Translations under genes and position numbers: made by a program
The notes under the pieces: model-generated
The model's input: the letters and a program-made list of their open reading frames with translations, nothing else
The model's database searches: none
What the model was told of the DNA's origin: nothing
Shown: positions 18,958-26,679 of the stretch, piece by piece
Position numbering within the stretch: the stretch's first letter is position 1
How the letters are laid out: the number at the start of each line of letters is the position of its first letter
DNA from: Psychromonas sp. B3M02
Lineage (GTDB): Bacteria; Pseudomonadota; Gammaproteobacteria; Enterobacterales; Psychromonadaceae
Direction of reading: 5' to 3'
NCBI RefSeq assembly: GCF_003318165.1
Contig: NZ_QOCB01000005.1
Span: 1 to 59,979, forward strand
Length of the DNA: 59,979 nucleotides

Positions 18958-19887
18958 ATGTTATCAAGAGTCGGTGAAACTTTATATTGGGTATCTCGCT
19001 ATATTGAACGAGCAGAAAACGTCGCTCGCTTAATCAACGTTAATAATATGTTGATGATGGACTTACCAAAAGGGGTAAGTGCAGGTTGGGAGCCTTTAGT
19101 AGATATTATTGGTGCACGTAAAGCTTATTTAGAGACACATACAGACTTCTCTGAGCAAAAAGCGTTACGTTATCTATTGGTGGGTAAAGATAATTTCTCC
19201 TCCATCTTAAATTCGATTATTTCAGCGCGCGAGAGTGCACGTACTATTCGAGATGTTATTCCAAGAGATGTTTGGGAAGAGATCAATTCACTTTATTATT
19301 ATGTGAAAGATAATCAAAGTGAGGGGTTAAGTAAACGGGGGCGATTTGCCTATCTAAAAACCATTATCGACGCTGCTCATCAAATATTTGGTACCTTAGA
19401 TGCCACTATTAACCATGATGTGGGTTATACATTTATCCGCATTGGTTTGATGATTGAGCGTGCAGATATGACATCTCGTATCTTAGATATTCGTTCTGAA
19501 ACCTTAATCACCAGTAAAGAAGCGCAACCCTACGAGAATATACAGTGGATAAGTCTTTTACGCTCCCTCAGTGCCTACCAGATGTATCGTCAAGAGATGG
19601 GGGTACGTGTACAGTGCTCTGATGTTATTGAGTTTGTGATGCACAGTGAGGTCTTCCCTCGTTCAATATTATTCTGCTTAGAAGAATTAAAAGTACTAAT
19701 TCAGCCTTTACCGAATGCAGCAGAAATCATTGACGTCATAGACCATGCCATTGATGAGTTAAAAAGTGAAGATGTTCGTGAATTGAAAAAAGGCTACTTG
19801 CATGATTATATTGATAATATTCAAGTTGAGTTAGCGGCAATTCATAATGGTTTAGCGGAGTTATATTTCTTAAAACCAGCAGAATAA
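18958..19887 (+). CDS. Alpha-E domain protein
   Basis: 309 residues, almost entirely helical, opening with the family signature MLSRVGETLYWVSRYIERAENVARL. The family (COG2307) is named for conserved acidic helices and nearly always sits beside a circularly permuted ATP-grasp protein. It is thought to assist that enzyme, although no reaction has been assigned. The gene starts one base after the ATP-grasp stop with a GGAGG ribosome site inside the upstream gene. It is the standalone equivalent of the C-terminal half of the fusion at 14059 and the last gene of the cluster. Confidence 0.9.
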   Translation: MLSRVGETLYWVSRYIERAENVARLINVNNMLMMDLPKGVSAGWEPLVDIIGARKAYLETHTDFSEQKALRYLLVGKDNFSSILNSIISARESARTIRDVIPRDVWEEINSLYYYVKDNQSEGLSKRGRFAYLKTIIDAAHQIFGTLDATINHDVGYTFIRIGLMIERADMTSRILDIRSETLITSKEAQPYENIQWISLLRSLSAYQMYRQEMGVRVQCSDVIEFVMHSEVFPRSILFCLEELKVLIQPLPNAAEIIDVIDHAIDELKSEDVRELKKGYLHDYIDNIQVELAAIHNGLAELYFLKPAE

Positions 19888-19912
19888 TTTCACTTTTATT
19901 GATTATTAATTT

Positions 19913-19954
19913 GAAGTGCAGCGATCACTATGCTCACTTCATTATTCATTTATT
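19913..19954 (+). terminator. Terminator after the alpha-E gene
   Basis: GAAGTG (19913-19918) plus AGC pair with GCT plus CACTTC (19932-19940), with one bulged base, followed by ATTATTCATTTATT. It closes the transglutaminase/ATP-grasp cluster. Confidence 0.5.
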
Positions 19955-19977
19955 AGCCTTTTCTATTAATGAGTAAA

Positions 19978-20008
19978 TTTTACAGGGTTATTGGTTGCTG
20001 CTGTAAAA
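19978..20008 (+). promoter_or_regulatory. Candidate upstream activator site (dyad TTTTACAG...CTGTAAAA)
   Basis: TTTTACAG (19978-19985) and CTGTAAAA (20001-20008) are inverted copies. The 12-mer TTTACAGGGTTA at 19979-19990 recurs at 27359-27370 upstream of the BON gene. It lies about 110-140 bases before the predicted start from the sigma-54 promoter at 20093, as expected of an enhancer-binding site. Confidence 0.5.
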
Positions 20009-20092
20009 ACTACATCATTAACATTCCATGTTTTTCTTACTTATTTATTTTATTTTAATAAAAATCAACTGCTTATAGTTTTTTTGTTTTGT

Positions 20093-20108
20093 TGGCACGA
20101 CTTTCGCA
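20093..20108 (+). promoter_or_regulatory. Sigma-54 promoter of the yqjD-like operon
   Basis: TGGCACG-N4-TCGCA: the -24 half is a perfect consensus, the -12 half has one change (TCGC for TTGC), and GG (20094-20095) and GC (20106-20107) are exactly ten bases apart. Predicted start near 20119. The flanking bases (TTCGCAATA) are the same as in the promoter of the BON gene at 27271-27286. Confidence 0.75.
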
Positions 20109-20205
20109 ATACTTATATTGAACAATCGAGAATAGGGGCATTTAATCCCTCTATTATTTTTCACTTAATAGAAAGCGACATATCTATTATTAAGGAGATT
20201 GACAC

Positions 20206-20460
20206 ATGGCTACTACAACGACTAAAGCAAAAACTCAAGAAACACAAAGCAAAGTAGAAGATGCTTATCATTCAGCTGAAGAAGCTGCCACTGAGGCTGT
20301 TCACTCTTTAAAAAATAAAGCGCAAGCATCATTAAATGAAGGCTCAGAAAAAATTAAAACAGCAACAGCTCAAGCAGAAAATGTTATCAAAGAGCGTCCA
20401 TTATTAAGCGTTGGCTGTGCATTCTTAGCAGGTTGGGCTATATCTAAATTAATTAAATAA
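20206..20460 (+). CDS. DUF883 family membrane-anchored protein (YqjD/ElaB-like)
   Basis: 84 residues: a Lys/Glu/Ala/Gln-rich amphipathic helix (about 1-65, repeated K-A and E-A pairs) followed by one C-terminal transmembrane helix (LLSVGCAFLAGWAISKLI). This is the YqjD/ElaB structure; in E. coli these proteins sit in the inner membrane and bind ribosomes in stationary phase. AAGGAG lies 8 bases before the ATG. First gene of a four-gene block with YqjE-, YqjK- and PerM-like products, behind a sigma-54 promoter rather than the stationary-phase control known in enterobacteria. Confidence 0.85.
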   Translation: MATTTTKAKTQETQSKVEDAYHSAEEAATEAVHSLKNKAQASLNEGSEKIKTATAQAENVIKERPLLSVGCAFLAGWAISKLIK

Positions 20461-20487
20461 TTAGTTAATTAACGAATCGGAGATTTT

Positions 20488-20973
20488 ATGACAAACAACA
20501 ATGAACCAGTTTGCGATGAAAATAAGATCTCTGATGAGGCTAAGTCAGATAACTTATTTGATACTGAACAAATTGAACAAAAATTCAATGAAGTCAGCAG
20601 TATGTTTAATAAGTTATCGGACACCATAGATGCACTTGGTAAATGGTCTGAGTCGACCATCCAAGTGTTTTTTATGGAACTGTTACGCAGTATTGCAGCG
20701 AGTAAGCAGTTTTTATTATGTCAAGTTCTGTTCATTCCATTATTAATTCTATTTGTATTTAGCACCTGCATCGCCATTGGTATTGTCTTTTATAGCTTAA
20801 CTGGATACTTATTAGTTGGAGTCGGCACATCGTTACTATCTATGTTGTTAGTACTCGCTGGTTTAGCCTATTGGCAAAAACGTTTAATGAAAATGATTGG
20901 GTTTACAGACACGATTGCACAAATTAAGGAGGGAATAGATGTCGTCTCTAAAGCATCTAAATCACTCGATTAA
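20488..20973 (+). CDS. YqjE-like / phage-holin-family membrane protein
   Basis: 161 residues: an acidic N-terminal cytoplasmic helix region (about 1-65), two transmembrane helices (about 85-110 and 112-135), and a short C-terminal amphipathic tail. The pattern and position match YqjE (phage_holin_3_6 family), which has no demonstrated lytic role. Good RBS (CGGAG). Its 3' end overlaps the following gene by 35 bases. Co-transcribed with the yqjD-like gene 27 bases upstream. Function unknown; envelope-stress role inferred. Confidence 0.78.
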   Translation: MTNNNEPVCDENKISDEAKSDNLFDTEQIEQKFNEVSSMFNKLSDTIDALGKWSESTIQVFFMELLRSIAASKQFLLCQVLFIPLLILFVFSTCIAIGIVFYSLTGYLLVGVGTSLLSMLLVLAGLAYWQKRLMKMIGFTDTIAQIKEGIDVVSKASKSLD

Positions 20974-21190
20974 GTTAAAAAGGTTAGAGGGAAAGGATCA
21001 GCTAAGACAGCTTGATTTATCACTTAAAATATTCTTAAATGATATTCATAAACATACTAAAGAGCACCCCTTTGTTGTCACTGGTGTCAGTGCATTAGGT
21101 ATATTTATATTGAGTAAATACAGAAGAAAAATAAAAACATTATATCCACTTGCCTCGTTAGGTTTTAACTATTTTAACAGTAAAAAATAA
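20939..21190 (+). CDS. YqjK-like small protein
   Basis: 83 residues with a basic N-terminal helix (KLKRLEGKDQLRQLDLSLKIF) and one probable membrane segment (FVVTGVSALGIFILSKY, about 45-61), then a basic tail. The gene order yqjD-yqjE-yqjK is conserved with E. coli, though sequence similarity to YqjK is weak. AGGAGG at six bases before the ATG supports this start even though the gene overlaps yqjE by 35 bases. Function unknown. Confidence 0.7.
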   Translation: MSSLKHLNHSIKLKRLEGKDQLRQLDLSLKIFLNDIHKHTKEHPFVVTGVSALGIFILSKYRRKIKTLYPLASLGFNYFNSKK

Positions 21191-21254
21191 ACCAAGGATC
21201 GGCAGCGTTACTTATTCTGATTGGTATTAAAAGTACTTTCATGGAGTTACAATC

Positions 21255-22367
21255 TTGAACGATGGGCTACAACAACCACCTAAACCAACCCCTTCTGACG
21301 TGAATCAACACGTTACTCATAGCATTAAAAATAACGACTTCACTAAATTATACTCAATGGGATTTGGTTTCATTTTTTGTATTATATTGTTGGTCAGTAT
21401 TTACTTTGCTAAATCTATTCTGTTGCCGATTATTATCAGTACTTTCATTGCTTTATTATGCAGTCCAGTGGTTAATTACCTGGTTAAAATTGGTTTGCCT
21501 AGGTTGATAGGTGTACTAGCCGTTATCTTTTTAATTGTCGGGTTAATATTTGGTGGATTAAGCTTATTAAGTGGTCCTGCCCAGGAATGGTGGGCTAAAT
21601 TACCCACACTTGTTAAAGATGTCTCGCAGGAAATATCCACCGCCGCCAATAATACCAGCTTTAATAGTGCCGCAAATGAAGCCATTATGGACGACAGTAA
21701 TGTCGGTGAATTTAAGAGCGATACTATGGTGTCTTTGGTGAAAAGTATCGCCATGGCAACACCAACCATGCTTACTCAATTTATGATGGCTTTGTTTATG
21801 GCTTATTTTATGTTGAGTTATGGTCGTTCATTATTCACTGGTTTATTAATGCAATTTGATAGTTTCGAGAATAAACGTAAAACCGTTGAGTTAGTCAGAA
21901 CCATTCAGCATGACTTATCTCGATATATAGGCACAGTGACTTTAATTAATATTTTATTGGGCGTTGTAGTAGGGATTGTCTTTTCTATTTTAGGCGTAGA
22001 GGATCCATTTCTCTGGGGGGCATTAGCTGGCATCATGAATTTTGCACCCTATTTAGGCCCATTAATTTCTATGATCTGTTTTGCCGTGGTGACCTATGTT
22101 CAGTTTGATTCCATGAGTTATGCCTTTATTGTTATTTCCATTTATCTATTTATTAATATGCTGGAAAGTCAATTTCTTACACCGACTTTATTAGGGAAAA
22201 GCTTTAACCTAAATCCATTAATCATCTTTATGTGGTTGATCTTATGGGGCTGGTTATGGGGAAGTATGGGTATGCTGATTGGTGTTCCGCTGTTGGTCTG
22301 CGTTAGTACCGTGTTGGAAAGGTTAGAGATATTTGGCCGTATTCATCTGATTTTAAAAGAGAGGTGA
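21255..22367 (+). CDS. AI-2E family (PerM-type) transporter
   Basis: 370 residues, about eight transmembrane helices in the PerM/AI-2 exporter pattern: three N-terminal helices, a periplasmic/soluble loop (about 105-160) and a C-terminal block with GVVVGIVFSILGV, 'WGALAGIMNFAPYLGPLIS' and LGKSFNLNPL. Family members export small molecules or act in osmotic balance; the substrate here is unknown. The start is TTG at 21255, eight bases after GGAG; the nearby ATG at 21241 hits a stop after five codons. Last gene of the sigma-54-linked plus-strand operon. Confidence 0.87.
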   Translation: MNDGLQQPPKPTPSDVNQHVTHSIKNNDFTKLYSMGFGFIFCIILLVSIYFAKSILLPIIISTFIALLCSPVVNYLVKIGLPRLIGVLAVIFLIVGLIFGGLSLLSGPAQEWWAKLPTLVKDVSQEISTAANNTSFNSAANEAIMDDSNVGEFKSDTMVSLVKSIAMATPTMLTQFMMALFMAYFMLSYGRSLFTGLLMQFDSFENKRKTVELVRTIQHDLSRYIGTVTLINILLGVVVGIVFSILGVEDPFLWGALAGIMNFAPYLGPLISMICFAVVTYVQFDSMSYAFIVISIYLFINMLESQFLTPTLLGKSFNLNPLIIFMWLILWGWLWGSMGMLIGVPLLVCVSTVLERLEIFGRIHLILKER

Positions 22368-22397
22368 TCAGTCTTTTTGATCACCTCAACTAGATTT
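22361..22397. terminator. Bidirectional terminator between convergent operons
   Basis: GAGGTGATCA (22361-22370) and TGATCACCTC (22378-22387) form a perfect 10-bp stem that contains the PerM stop codon. On the minus strand it is followed by TCTCTTTTAAAA, so it can also stop leftward transcription leaving the regulator gene at 22433. Confidence 0.75.
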
Positions 22398-22432
22398 CAG
22401 GTTTGATTTTAACCCTCACTTAAACTTTAAGA

Positions 22433-23776
22433 CTAAGGTACTTCATATTTATCTAGTTTGTTGTACAAGGTTTTTACGCTGATCCCTAAATCTTGTGCGG
22501 TTTTGGTTTTATTACCCGCATTGTTATCCAGCGTATTAACGATAGCTGTTTTTTCAATCTCTATCAGTGGGATCCCTGTCGGCACGTGATCTTCATGAGA
22601 TGAATGAGTCTCTAAAGAGGGGGTATCAGAGATAATATGCTCCGCTTTAATCACTTCATCGGCGAGGATAAAAGCACGCTCAATGGTGTGCTTCAGTTCT
22701 CTGACATTGCCTGGCCATTCATAGTGTGCAATTTTTTCAATGGCTGAATCTAAAATGGTTTTAGCTTTTGTCTCTTGTGCATTTTGATGAGCAATAAAGT
22801 GTTTAGCTAAGCCAATAATATCAGAACCACGCTCTCTTAAAGGCGGCACTGTGATTGGGAAATGGGCTAAACGAAAATACAGATCTTCACGTAAAGTTTG
22901 CTCTTCAATGGCGGTTTGTGGGTCACGATTGGTTGCCGCAATTATACGTACATCGGATAAATGCACGTTTTGCCCACCTACTCGACGGTACTCACCGGTT
23001 TCTAATACACGTAATAATTTAACTTGATGTTCGATCGGCATTTCCGTGACTTCATCAAGAAATAATGTGCCACCTTGTGCTTGTTTAAATACCCCTCGGT
23101 GTGATTTATCAGCACCGGTAAAAGCACCTTTATCATGACCAAATAATTCACTGTCAATTAGGTCTGGGCTGATTGCACCACAGTTAATGGCAACAAAAGG
23201 TTGATGGCTACGTTCGCTTGCTTGATGAATAGTTTGTGCGACTAATTCTTTACCCGACCCACTTTCACCAATAATGAGTACTGATGCATCGGTTTTTGCC
23301 ACGCGTCTAATAACACGATAAAGCTTGTGCATCGGGCTTGAAGAACCAATTAATTGACCAAATTGGTCTAAATCACTGGTTGCGACTTTTTGTCCTACCG
23401 GACTTTTTAATAGGTGTGATTGTCTTACATCTTGTAATGTCTCTGACAATATCTCTAGATCCAGCGGCATACGGTAATGAAAAATAGCGCCCAATTGCAT
23501 TAGCTTATCTAGGTTGGCATTGGGTAAACCTGAGCTAATTAAAATTAGATCCATTTCATTTAATATTTCAAGTGCAGATAATGCTTGATAATCTGCCTCG
23601 CTAAATTCATTAACGCCTATCACAGCCACTGCAGGGCAGGTTTTTGCTAGTTGTGATATCCAATCCTGCTGTGCTGGCAATGCAGTAACATCGAATTGAT
23701 TTAACTCGTTGTTATTTAATATTGATTGGCGTAATGATTCGTTCTGTATGCTTAGTAATAAGCTTAATTTTTGCAT
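22433..23776 (-). CDS. Sigma-54-dependent activator with a pseudo-receiver domain
   Basis: 447 residues from the ATG at 23776. N-terminal domain (about 1-120) has receiver-like topology, but serine stands where the phospho-acceptor aspartate is expected (LILISSGLPN), so phosphorylation is unlikely. The AAA+ domain is complete: Walker A GESGSGKE (~170), GAFTGA loop (217-222), LFLDE (238-242), arginine finger region PPLRERGSDI. A Fis-type helix-turn-helix ends the protein (NKTKTAQDLGISVKTLYNKL). Upstream TTG (23851) and ATG (23827) starts lack an RBS; TTGACA at 23846-23851 looks like a -35 box, favouring the 23776 start. It probably activates the two sigma-54 promoters flanking this region. Confidence 0.85.
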   Translation of the reverse strand: MQKLSLLLSIQNESLRQSILNNNELNQFDVTALPAQQDWISQLAKTCPAVAVIGVNEFSEADYQALSALEILNEMDLILISSGLPNANLDKLMQLGAIFHYRMPLDLEILSETLQDVRQSHLLKSPVGQKVATSDLDQFGQLIGSSSPMHKLYRVIRRVAKTDASVLIIGESGSGKELVAQTIHQASERSHQPFVAINCGAISPDLIDSELFGHDKGAFTGADKSHRGVFKQAQGGTLFLDEVTEMPIEHQVKLLRVLETGEYRRVGGQNVHLSDVRIIAATNRDPQTAIEEQTLREDLYFRLAHFPITVPPLRERGSDIIGLAKHFIAHQNAQETKAKTILDSAIEKIAHYEWPGNVRELKHTIERAFILADEVIKAEHIISDTPSLETHSSHEDHVPTGIPLIEIEKTAIVNTLDNNAGNKTKTAQDLGISVKTLYNKLDKYEVP

Positions 23777-23995
23777 TAATTTGATCTCACGATAACGAAT
23801 CAACTCTTGATAGGGGATCCTTATCATCGCGATGCAAAGCAAATTTGTCAAATTTTATAATGTTTTCATTTTTAACAGAGGTAAAAAAATGTGAAATAGT
23901 GCTCGTAAAATAAGTTGTTTATGACACTAATATAGAGAAGGGAAACAGAGTCGAACGCACTTGTTTATTTTACTGAAAACGAGAGTTATTTGTGA

Positions 23996-25618
23996 TTAGG
24001 TTTTAGCTATCGCTTTTACTTTTAGAGAAGCGGGTAAGATACTCAGTGTCACTTGCTCTGCACAGTAATGTTCACCATCTACCACATAATCTATGACTTG
24101 GTCTGCCATAATCTGAATATGTTGACCGGCACAATACTCAAACTCTGTGGATTTTTCTTGTATCCCTAAACTGGAGAAAGCGAGGTCAGATAGTGCTAAT
24201 ACTCTTTCAGAAATACTATTTCTGTAATCCAGGTAAGTTACATGTAATTTACCGTCGTCTGGTTCAGGCACATCACCACCATGTGCTAAAACTGTGCTAA
24301 ATGGAGCGATGTTAGCTACAACTAAACTTTGTACATCAATATTCGTAAGGGGTTGATCATCCACTTTAATGGTTAATTTTTGTGGATTATTAGATGCGAT
24401 GGCATTAAAAAATCCACTTAAGTAAGCCATTTGTCCATATTGATTCTTATTTTCTCGGCTTGCTGATTCAATCATTTGTTGTTCGAAACCAATACCCATG
24501 ACTAATAACATTAATTTATCGTTACAACGTGCGGTATCAATGCTGCGCACTTGATCTGATAAAATGGCTTTACAAGCACTCTCTACGGGAGAAAATTTTG
24601 CTTCTAATCCATATAAAACATGGCATAACGCATTCGCAGTACCAAAAGGAACAATGCCTAATACGATATCTTTTTCAATAATCTGCTCTGCTACTTCAGT
24701 GACCGTGCCATCACCACCACAAACAATAATTTCCTTCGCATCCAGTTGAATAGCTTGTTTTGCTAAGGTTGTTGCACTAGTTTCAGGGCTGGTTTCTACA
24801 ATTTTTAAACAGTGTTTTTTAGTGAGCTCTCTGATCAACTGTTGTTGATGTAATCGCCATTTTCCAGAACCTGATACCGGGTTTACGATCATCCAGGTGG
24901 GTGTCGGTAACAATAACTTTTGCTTTTCATGTACGGAGTTTAAGGCTTTGTATTGTCGTTTATTTAAATTCGCCGATGAACGAATAGAGTGGATATTCTC
25001 TAACGCCTGATCGACAGTTAAATTTGGATCTTGGCTTAATAGGTAGGCGGCCATTACAAATACTGATCGACCACGACCTAATGCACAATGAATAACCACA
25101 GATCTCGATTGAGAACGCTGTGCATCAATCCAACACAGTGCATGGCGTAATTTGTTTAGGGTAGGGGCTTTATGGTCTAAAACAGGCAATGTTAAATATT
25201 GAAAATTTTTATCTGTCATCGCACTTTCAAGCCCAGCGAATTCAGCGGTTAAATCTAAAATACAATCAATATTTTGAGATTTTAAAAACTCGAGGTCAGA
25301 GGGAAGTAGGCGTCTTGAAAGGTATAGATTATCACTTATTTTTTGGATTGCAGGGACCGAATCATATTTTCTTGCCCATGCGTTATAACCTCTAATACCT
25401 AACATAAAAGGAATAAACAGCCATTGTATCCAGGCAACAATTTTACCATCGCTGTTTTTTCTAAAAATAGAAGGAAAATTCACTAGATAAGCAAAACTAA
25501 CAATCGCTAAAGATAGGGCAACCCACATAAATAATAACTTTAAAATTAGCCATGGCATCAACCAAGCTAATGTGGTGCTTATTGCCACACCAAGTAAGTA
25601 ATATTTAGTTATAAACAT
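23996..25618 (-). CDS. Dual-specificity phosphatase / diacylglycerol kinase-like fusion protein
   Basis: 540 residues: two to three N-terminal transmembrane helices (about 5-50 and 62-76), a dual-specificity phosphatase domain (about 88-235) with the P-loop H177-C178-A-L-G-R-G-R184 and candidate general acid D148, then a DAGK/LCB5-type lipid kinase domain (about 240-538) with the nucleotide motif GGDGT (301-305). Both active sites appear intact. It likely acts at the inner membrane on a lipid or phospholipid-derived substrate. RBS AGGGG before the ATG. It sits between the hemerythrin and sigma-54 activator genes on the same strand. Confidence 0.88.
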   Translation of the reverse strand: MFITKYYLLGVAISTTLAWLMPWLILKLLFMWVALSLAIVSFAYLVNFPSIFRKNSDGKIVAWIQWLFIPFMLGIRGYNAWARKYDSVPAIQKISDNLYLSRRLLPSDLEFLKSQNIDCILDLTAEFAGLESAMTDKNFQYLTLPVLDHKAPTLNKLRHALCWIDAQRSQSRSVVIHCALGRGRSVFVMAAYLLSQDPNLTVDQALENIHSIRSSANLNKRQYKALNSVHEKQKLLLPTPTWMIVNPVSGSGKWRLHQQQLIRELTKKHCLKIVETSPETSATTLAKQAIQLDAKEIIVCGGDGTVTEVAEQIIEKDIVLGIVPFGTANALCHVLYGLEAKFSPVESACKAILSDQVRSIDTARCNDKLMLLVMGIGFEQQMIESASRENKNQYGQMAYLSGFFNAIASNNPQKLTIKVDDQPLTNIDVQSLVVANIAPFSTVLAHGGDVPEPDDGKLHVTYLDYRNSISERVLALSDLAFSSLGIQEKSTEFEYCAGQHIQIMADQVIDYVVDGEHYCAEQVTLSILPASLKVKAIAKT

Positions 25619-25695
25619 GAGTAACCCCTGATATCAAATCGATCAACACTATCTATGATAGGTTAGATAATAAATCTTGTGATCCTAAATAATGG

Positions 25696-26127
25696 TTAGC
25701 TAACCATCTCTTTGTGATATTGGGTTGCTAGATTTAGCTTTTGATCTTCTGTGAATACTTTACCAGCCATTTGGAAAAATCGATGTTCTTCCTCTTCTAA
25801 ATGGTGCAGTACTTTATGTTGTAATGAATGCATTATGGTTAACCAAGCGGGCGAACTAAACTCTGTGTTATCCAGTCGCTCAATGATTTTATCAATAGAA
25901 TGGTGTTCGGCAATACCATGTCGAGATAACGCTACGGTTTTGTCTTTTTTGATCAGTGGCGCGTAAAAATAGCGCTCTTCTGCAATGGCGTGTTGTTGTA
26001 ATTCTTCTTTCAAATCCGCATAAAAAATCTGACGGGTTGCTGAATCACCTTTAGTGCTGGTGAGTGCATCCATTAATAGACGTTGCTTTTCATGGCTTTC
26101 ACGTAGTTCTTCAAAAATATTACTCAT
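25696..26127 (-). CDS. Hemerythrin HHE domain protein
   Basis: 143 residues in a four-helix bundle with the di-iron ligand pattern of HHE proteins: His near residue 11 (RESHEKQR), HAIAEERYFY (about 52), HGIAEHHSIDK (about 73-78) and HKVLHHLEEEEHRFF (about 109-118). Likely binds a di-iron centre and senses or buffers oxygen, nitric oxide or iron. AAGGAA lies a few bases before the ATG. Part of the minus-strand stress block, but separated from the upstream lipoprotein by an 18-bp palindrome that may reduce read-through. Confidence 0.85.
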   Translation of the reverse strand: MSNIFEELRESHEKQRLLMDALTSTKGDSATRQIFYADLKEELQQHAIAEERYFYAPLIKKDKTVALSRHGIAEHHSIDKIIERLDNTEFSSPAWLTIMHSLQHKVLHHLEEEEHRFFQMAGKVFTEDQKLNLATQYHKEMVS

Positions 26128-26182
26128 TGTTTATTCCTTAAATAAAGATGAATGGGGAATAGTGTTTATCAATGTAAAAGTA

Positions 26183-26200
26183 GGCGTACTTAAGTACGCC
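26183..26200. promoter_or_regulatory. Perfect 18-bp palindrome (hairpin) between lipoprotein and hemerythrin genes
   Basis: GGCGTACTTAAGTACGCC is fully self-complementary; read leftward it is followed by TACTTTTA. It may act as a weak terminator or processing site inside the minus-strand operon. Not recognised as an operator. Confidence 0.55.
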
Positions 26201-26218
26201 ACTAATGAGTAACAGTTA

Positions 26219-26413
26219 TTAACAGTCTTTATCTTCTGTGTTCAGTGAATCTTTTACATCTTCACAAGTATCTTCAATACTGTTCGTTACATCTGTTACT
26301 GCACTATCTACTTTTTTACCTGTCTTTTCAGCAGGTCCTTCACTACATGCACCCAGTAACATGAATGCAGCACCGATTGCAGCGAATGATCTATATGTAT
26401 TTGAATTATTCAT
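26219..26413 (-). CDS. Small lipoprotein (entericidin-like size and layout)
   Basis: 64 residues with a lipoprotein signal ending LLGAC (cysteine at about residue 23), then an acidic, Asp/Glu/Thr-rich helix (VDSAVTDVTNSIEDTCEDVKDSL) with two further cysteines that could form a disulfide. Size and charge pattern recall entericidins and other stress lipoproteins, but homology is not certain. AGGAAA ribosome site. It starts only 8 bases after the DUF1328 stop, so the two are co-transcribed. Confidence 0.75.
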   Translation of the reverse strand: MNNSNTYRSFAAIGAAFMLLGACSEGPAEKTGKKVDSAVTDVTNSIEDTCEDVKDSLNTEDKDC

Positions 26414-26421
26414 GGTGTTTC

Positions 26422-26589
26422 CTATTTCTTTGAACTAATTAAGTTAAAAACAATTGATACAACAAACAGTATTGCAAAAAGATAAAATATAATTTTAGCT
26501 ATACTTGCAGCTGCGCCAGCAATGCCGCCAAAACCCAGTACTGCTGAGATTAAAGCGATTATCAGGAATATAAATACCCAGCGAATCAT
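26422..26589 (-). CDS. DUF1328 (YtjA-like) small membrane protein
   Basis: 55 residues, two transmembrane helices: [20 protein letters not shown], then [20 protein letters not shown] and a short polar end. The first helix, the G-F-G-G-I-A-G-A-A turn and the size fit DUF1328/YtjA proteins. GAGG in CGAGGAGC precedes the ATG by eight bases. In enterobacteria ytjA is a stress gene of unknown function. Here it lies 90 bases downstream of the BON gene and directly ahead of the small lipoprotein. Confidence 0.88.
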   Translation of the reverse strand: MIRWVFIFLIIALISAVLGFGGIAGAAASIAKIIFYLFAILFVVSIVFNLISSKK

Positions 26590-26679
26590 GTTGTAGCTCC
26601 TCGTTATATATAGTTATATAAGGTTGATGGTTAACTCAAGGTTAAGTAAAAGTTAATAGTTTGTTAGCTCATTGAAGGT

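Larger units (their letters stand above)
19888..20205. other. Intergenic region, 318 bp, terminator plus sigma-54 control region
   Basis: Contains the terminator of the alpha-E gene (19913-19940), the TACAGGGTTA-containing dyad (19978-20008), an A/T-rich stretch (about 20035-20070) suited to bending by IHF, and a sigma-54 promoter (20093-20108). An open frame across 19991-20257 has no RBS and runs into yqjD-like coding sequence in another frame; I do not count it as a gene. Confidence 0.75.

Noticed and set aside
19991-20257. 88-residue open frame upstream of the yqjD-like gene
   Set aside because: No RBS, spans the sigma-54 promoter and overlaps the yqjD-like gene in another frame.
20488-20973. 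Phage holin, hence prophage remnant
   Set aside because: Gene order with yqjD- and yqjK-like genes and absence of any phage genes show it is a YqjE-type chromosomal gene.
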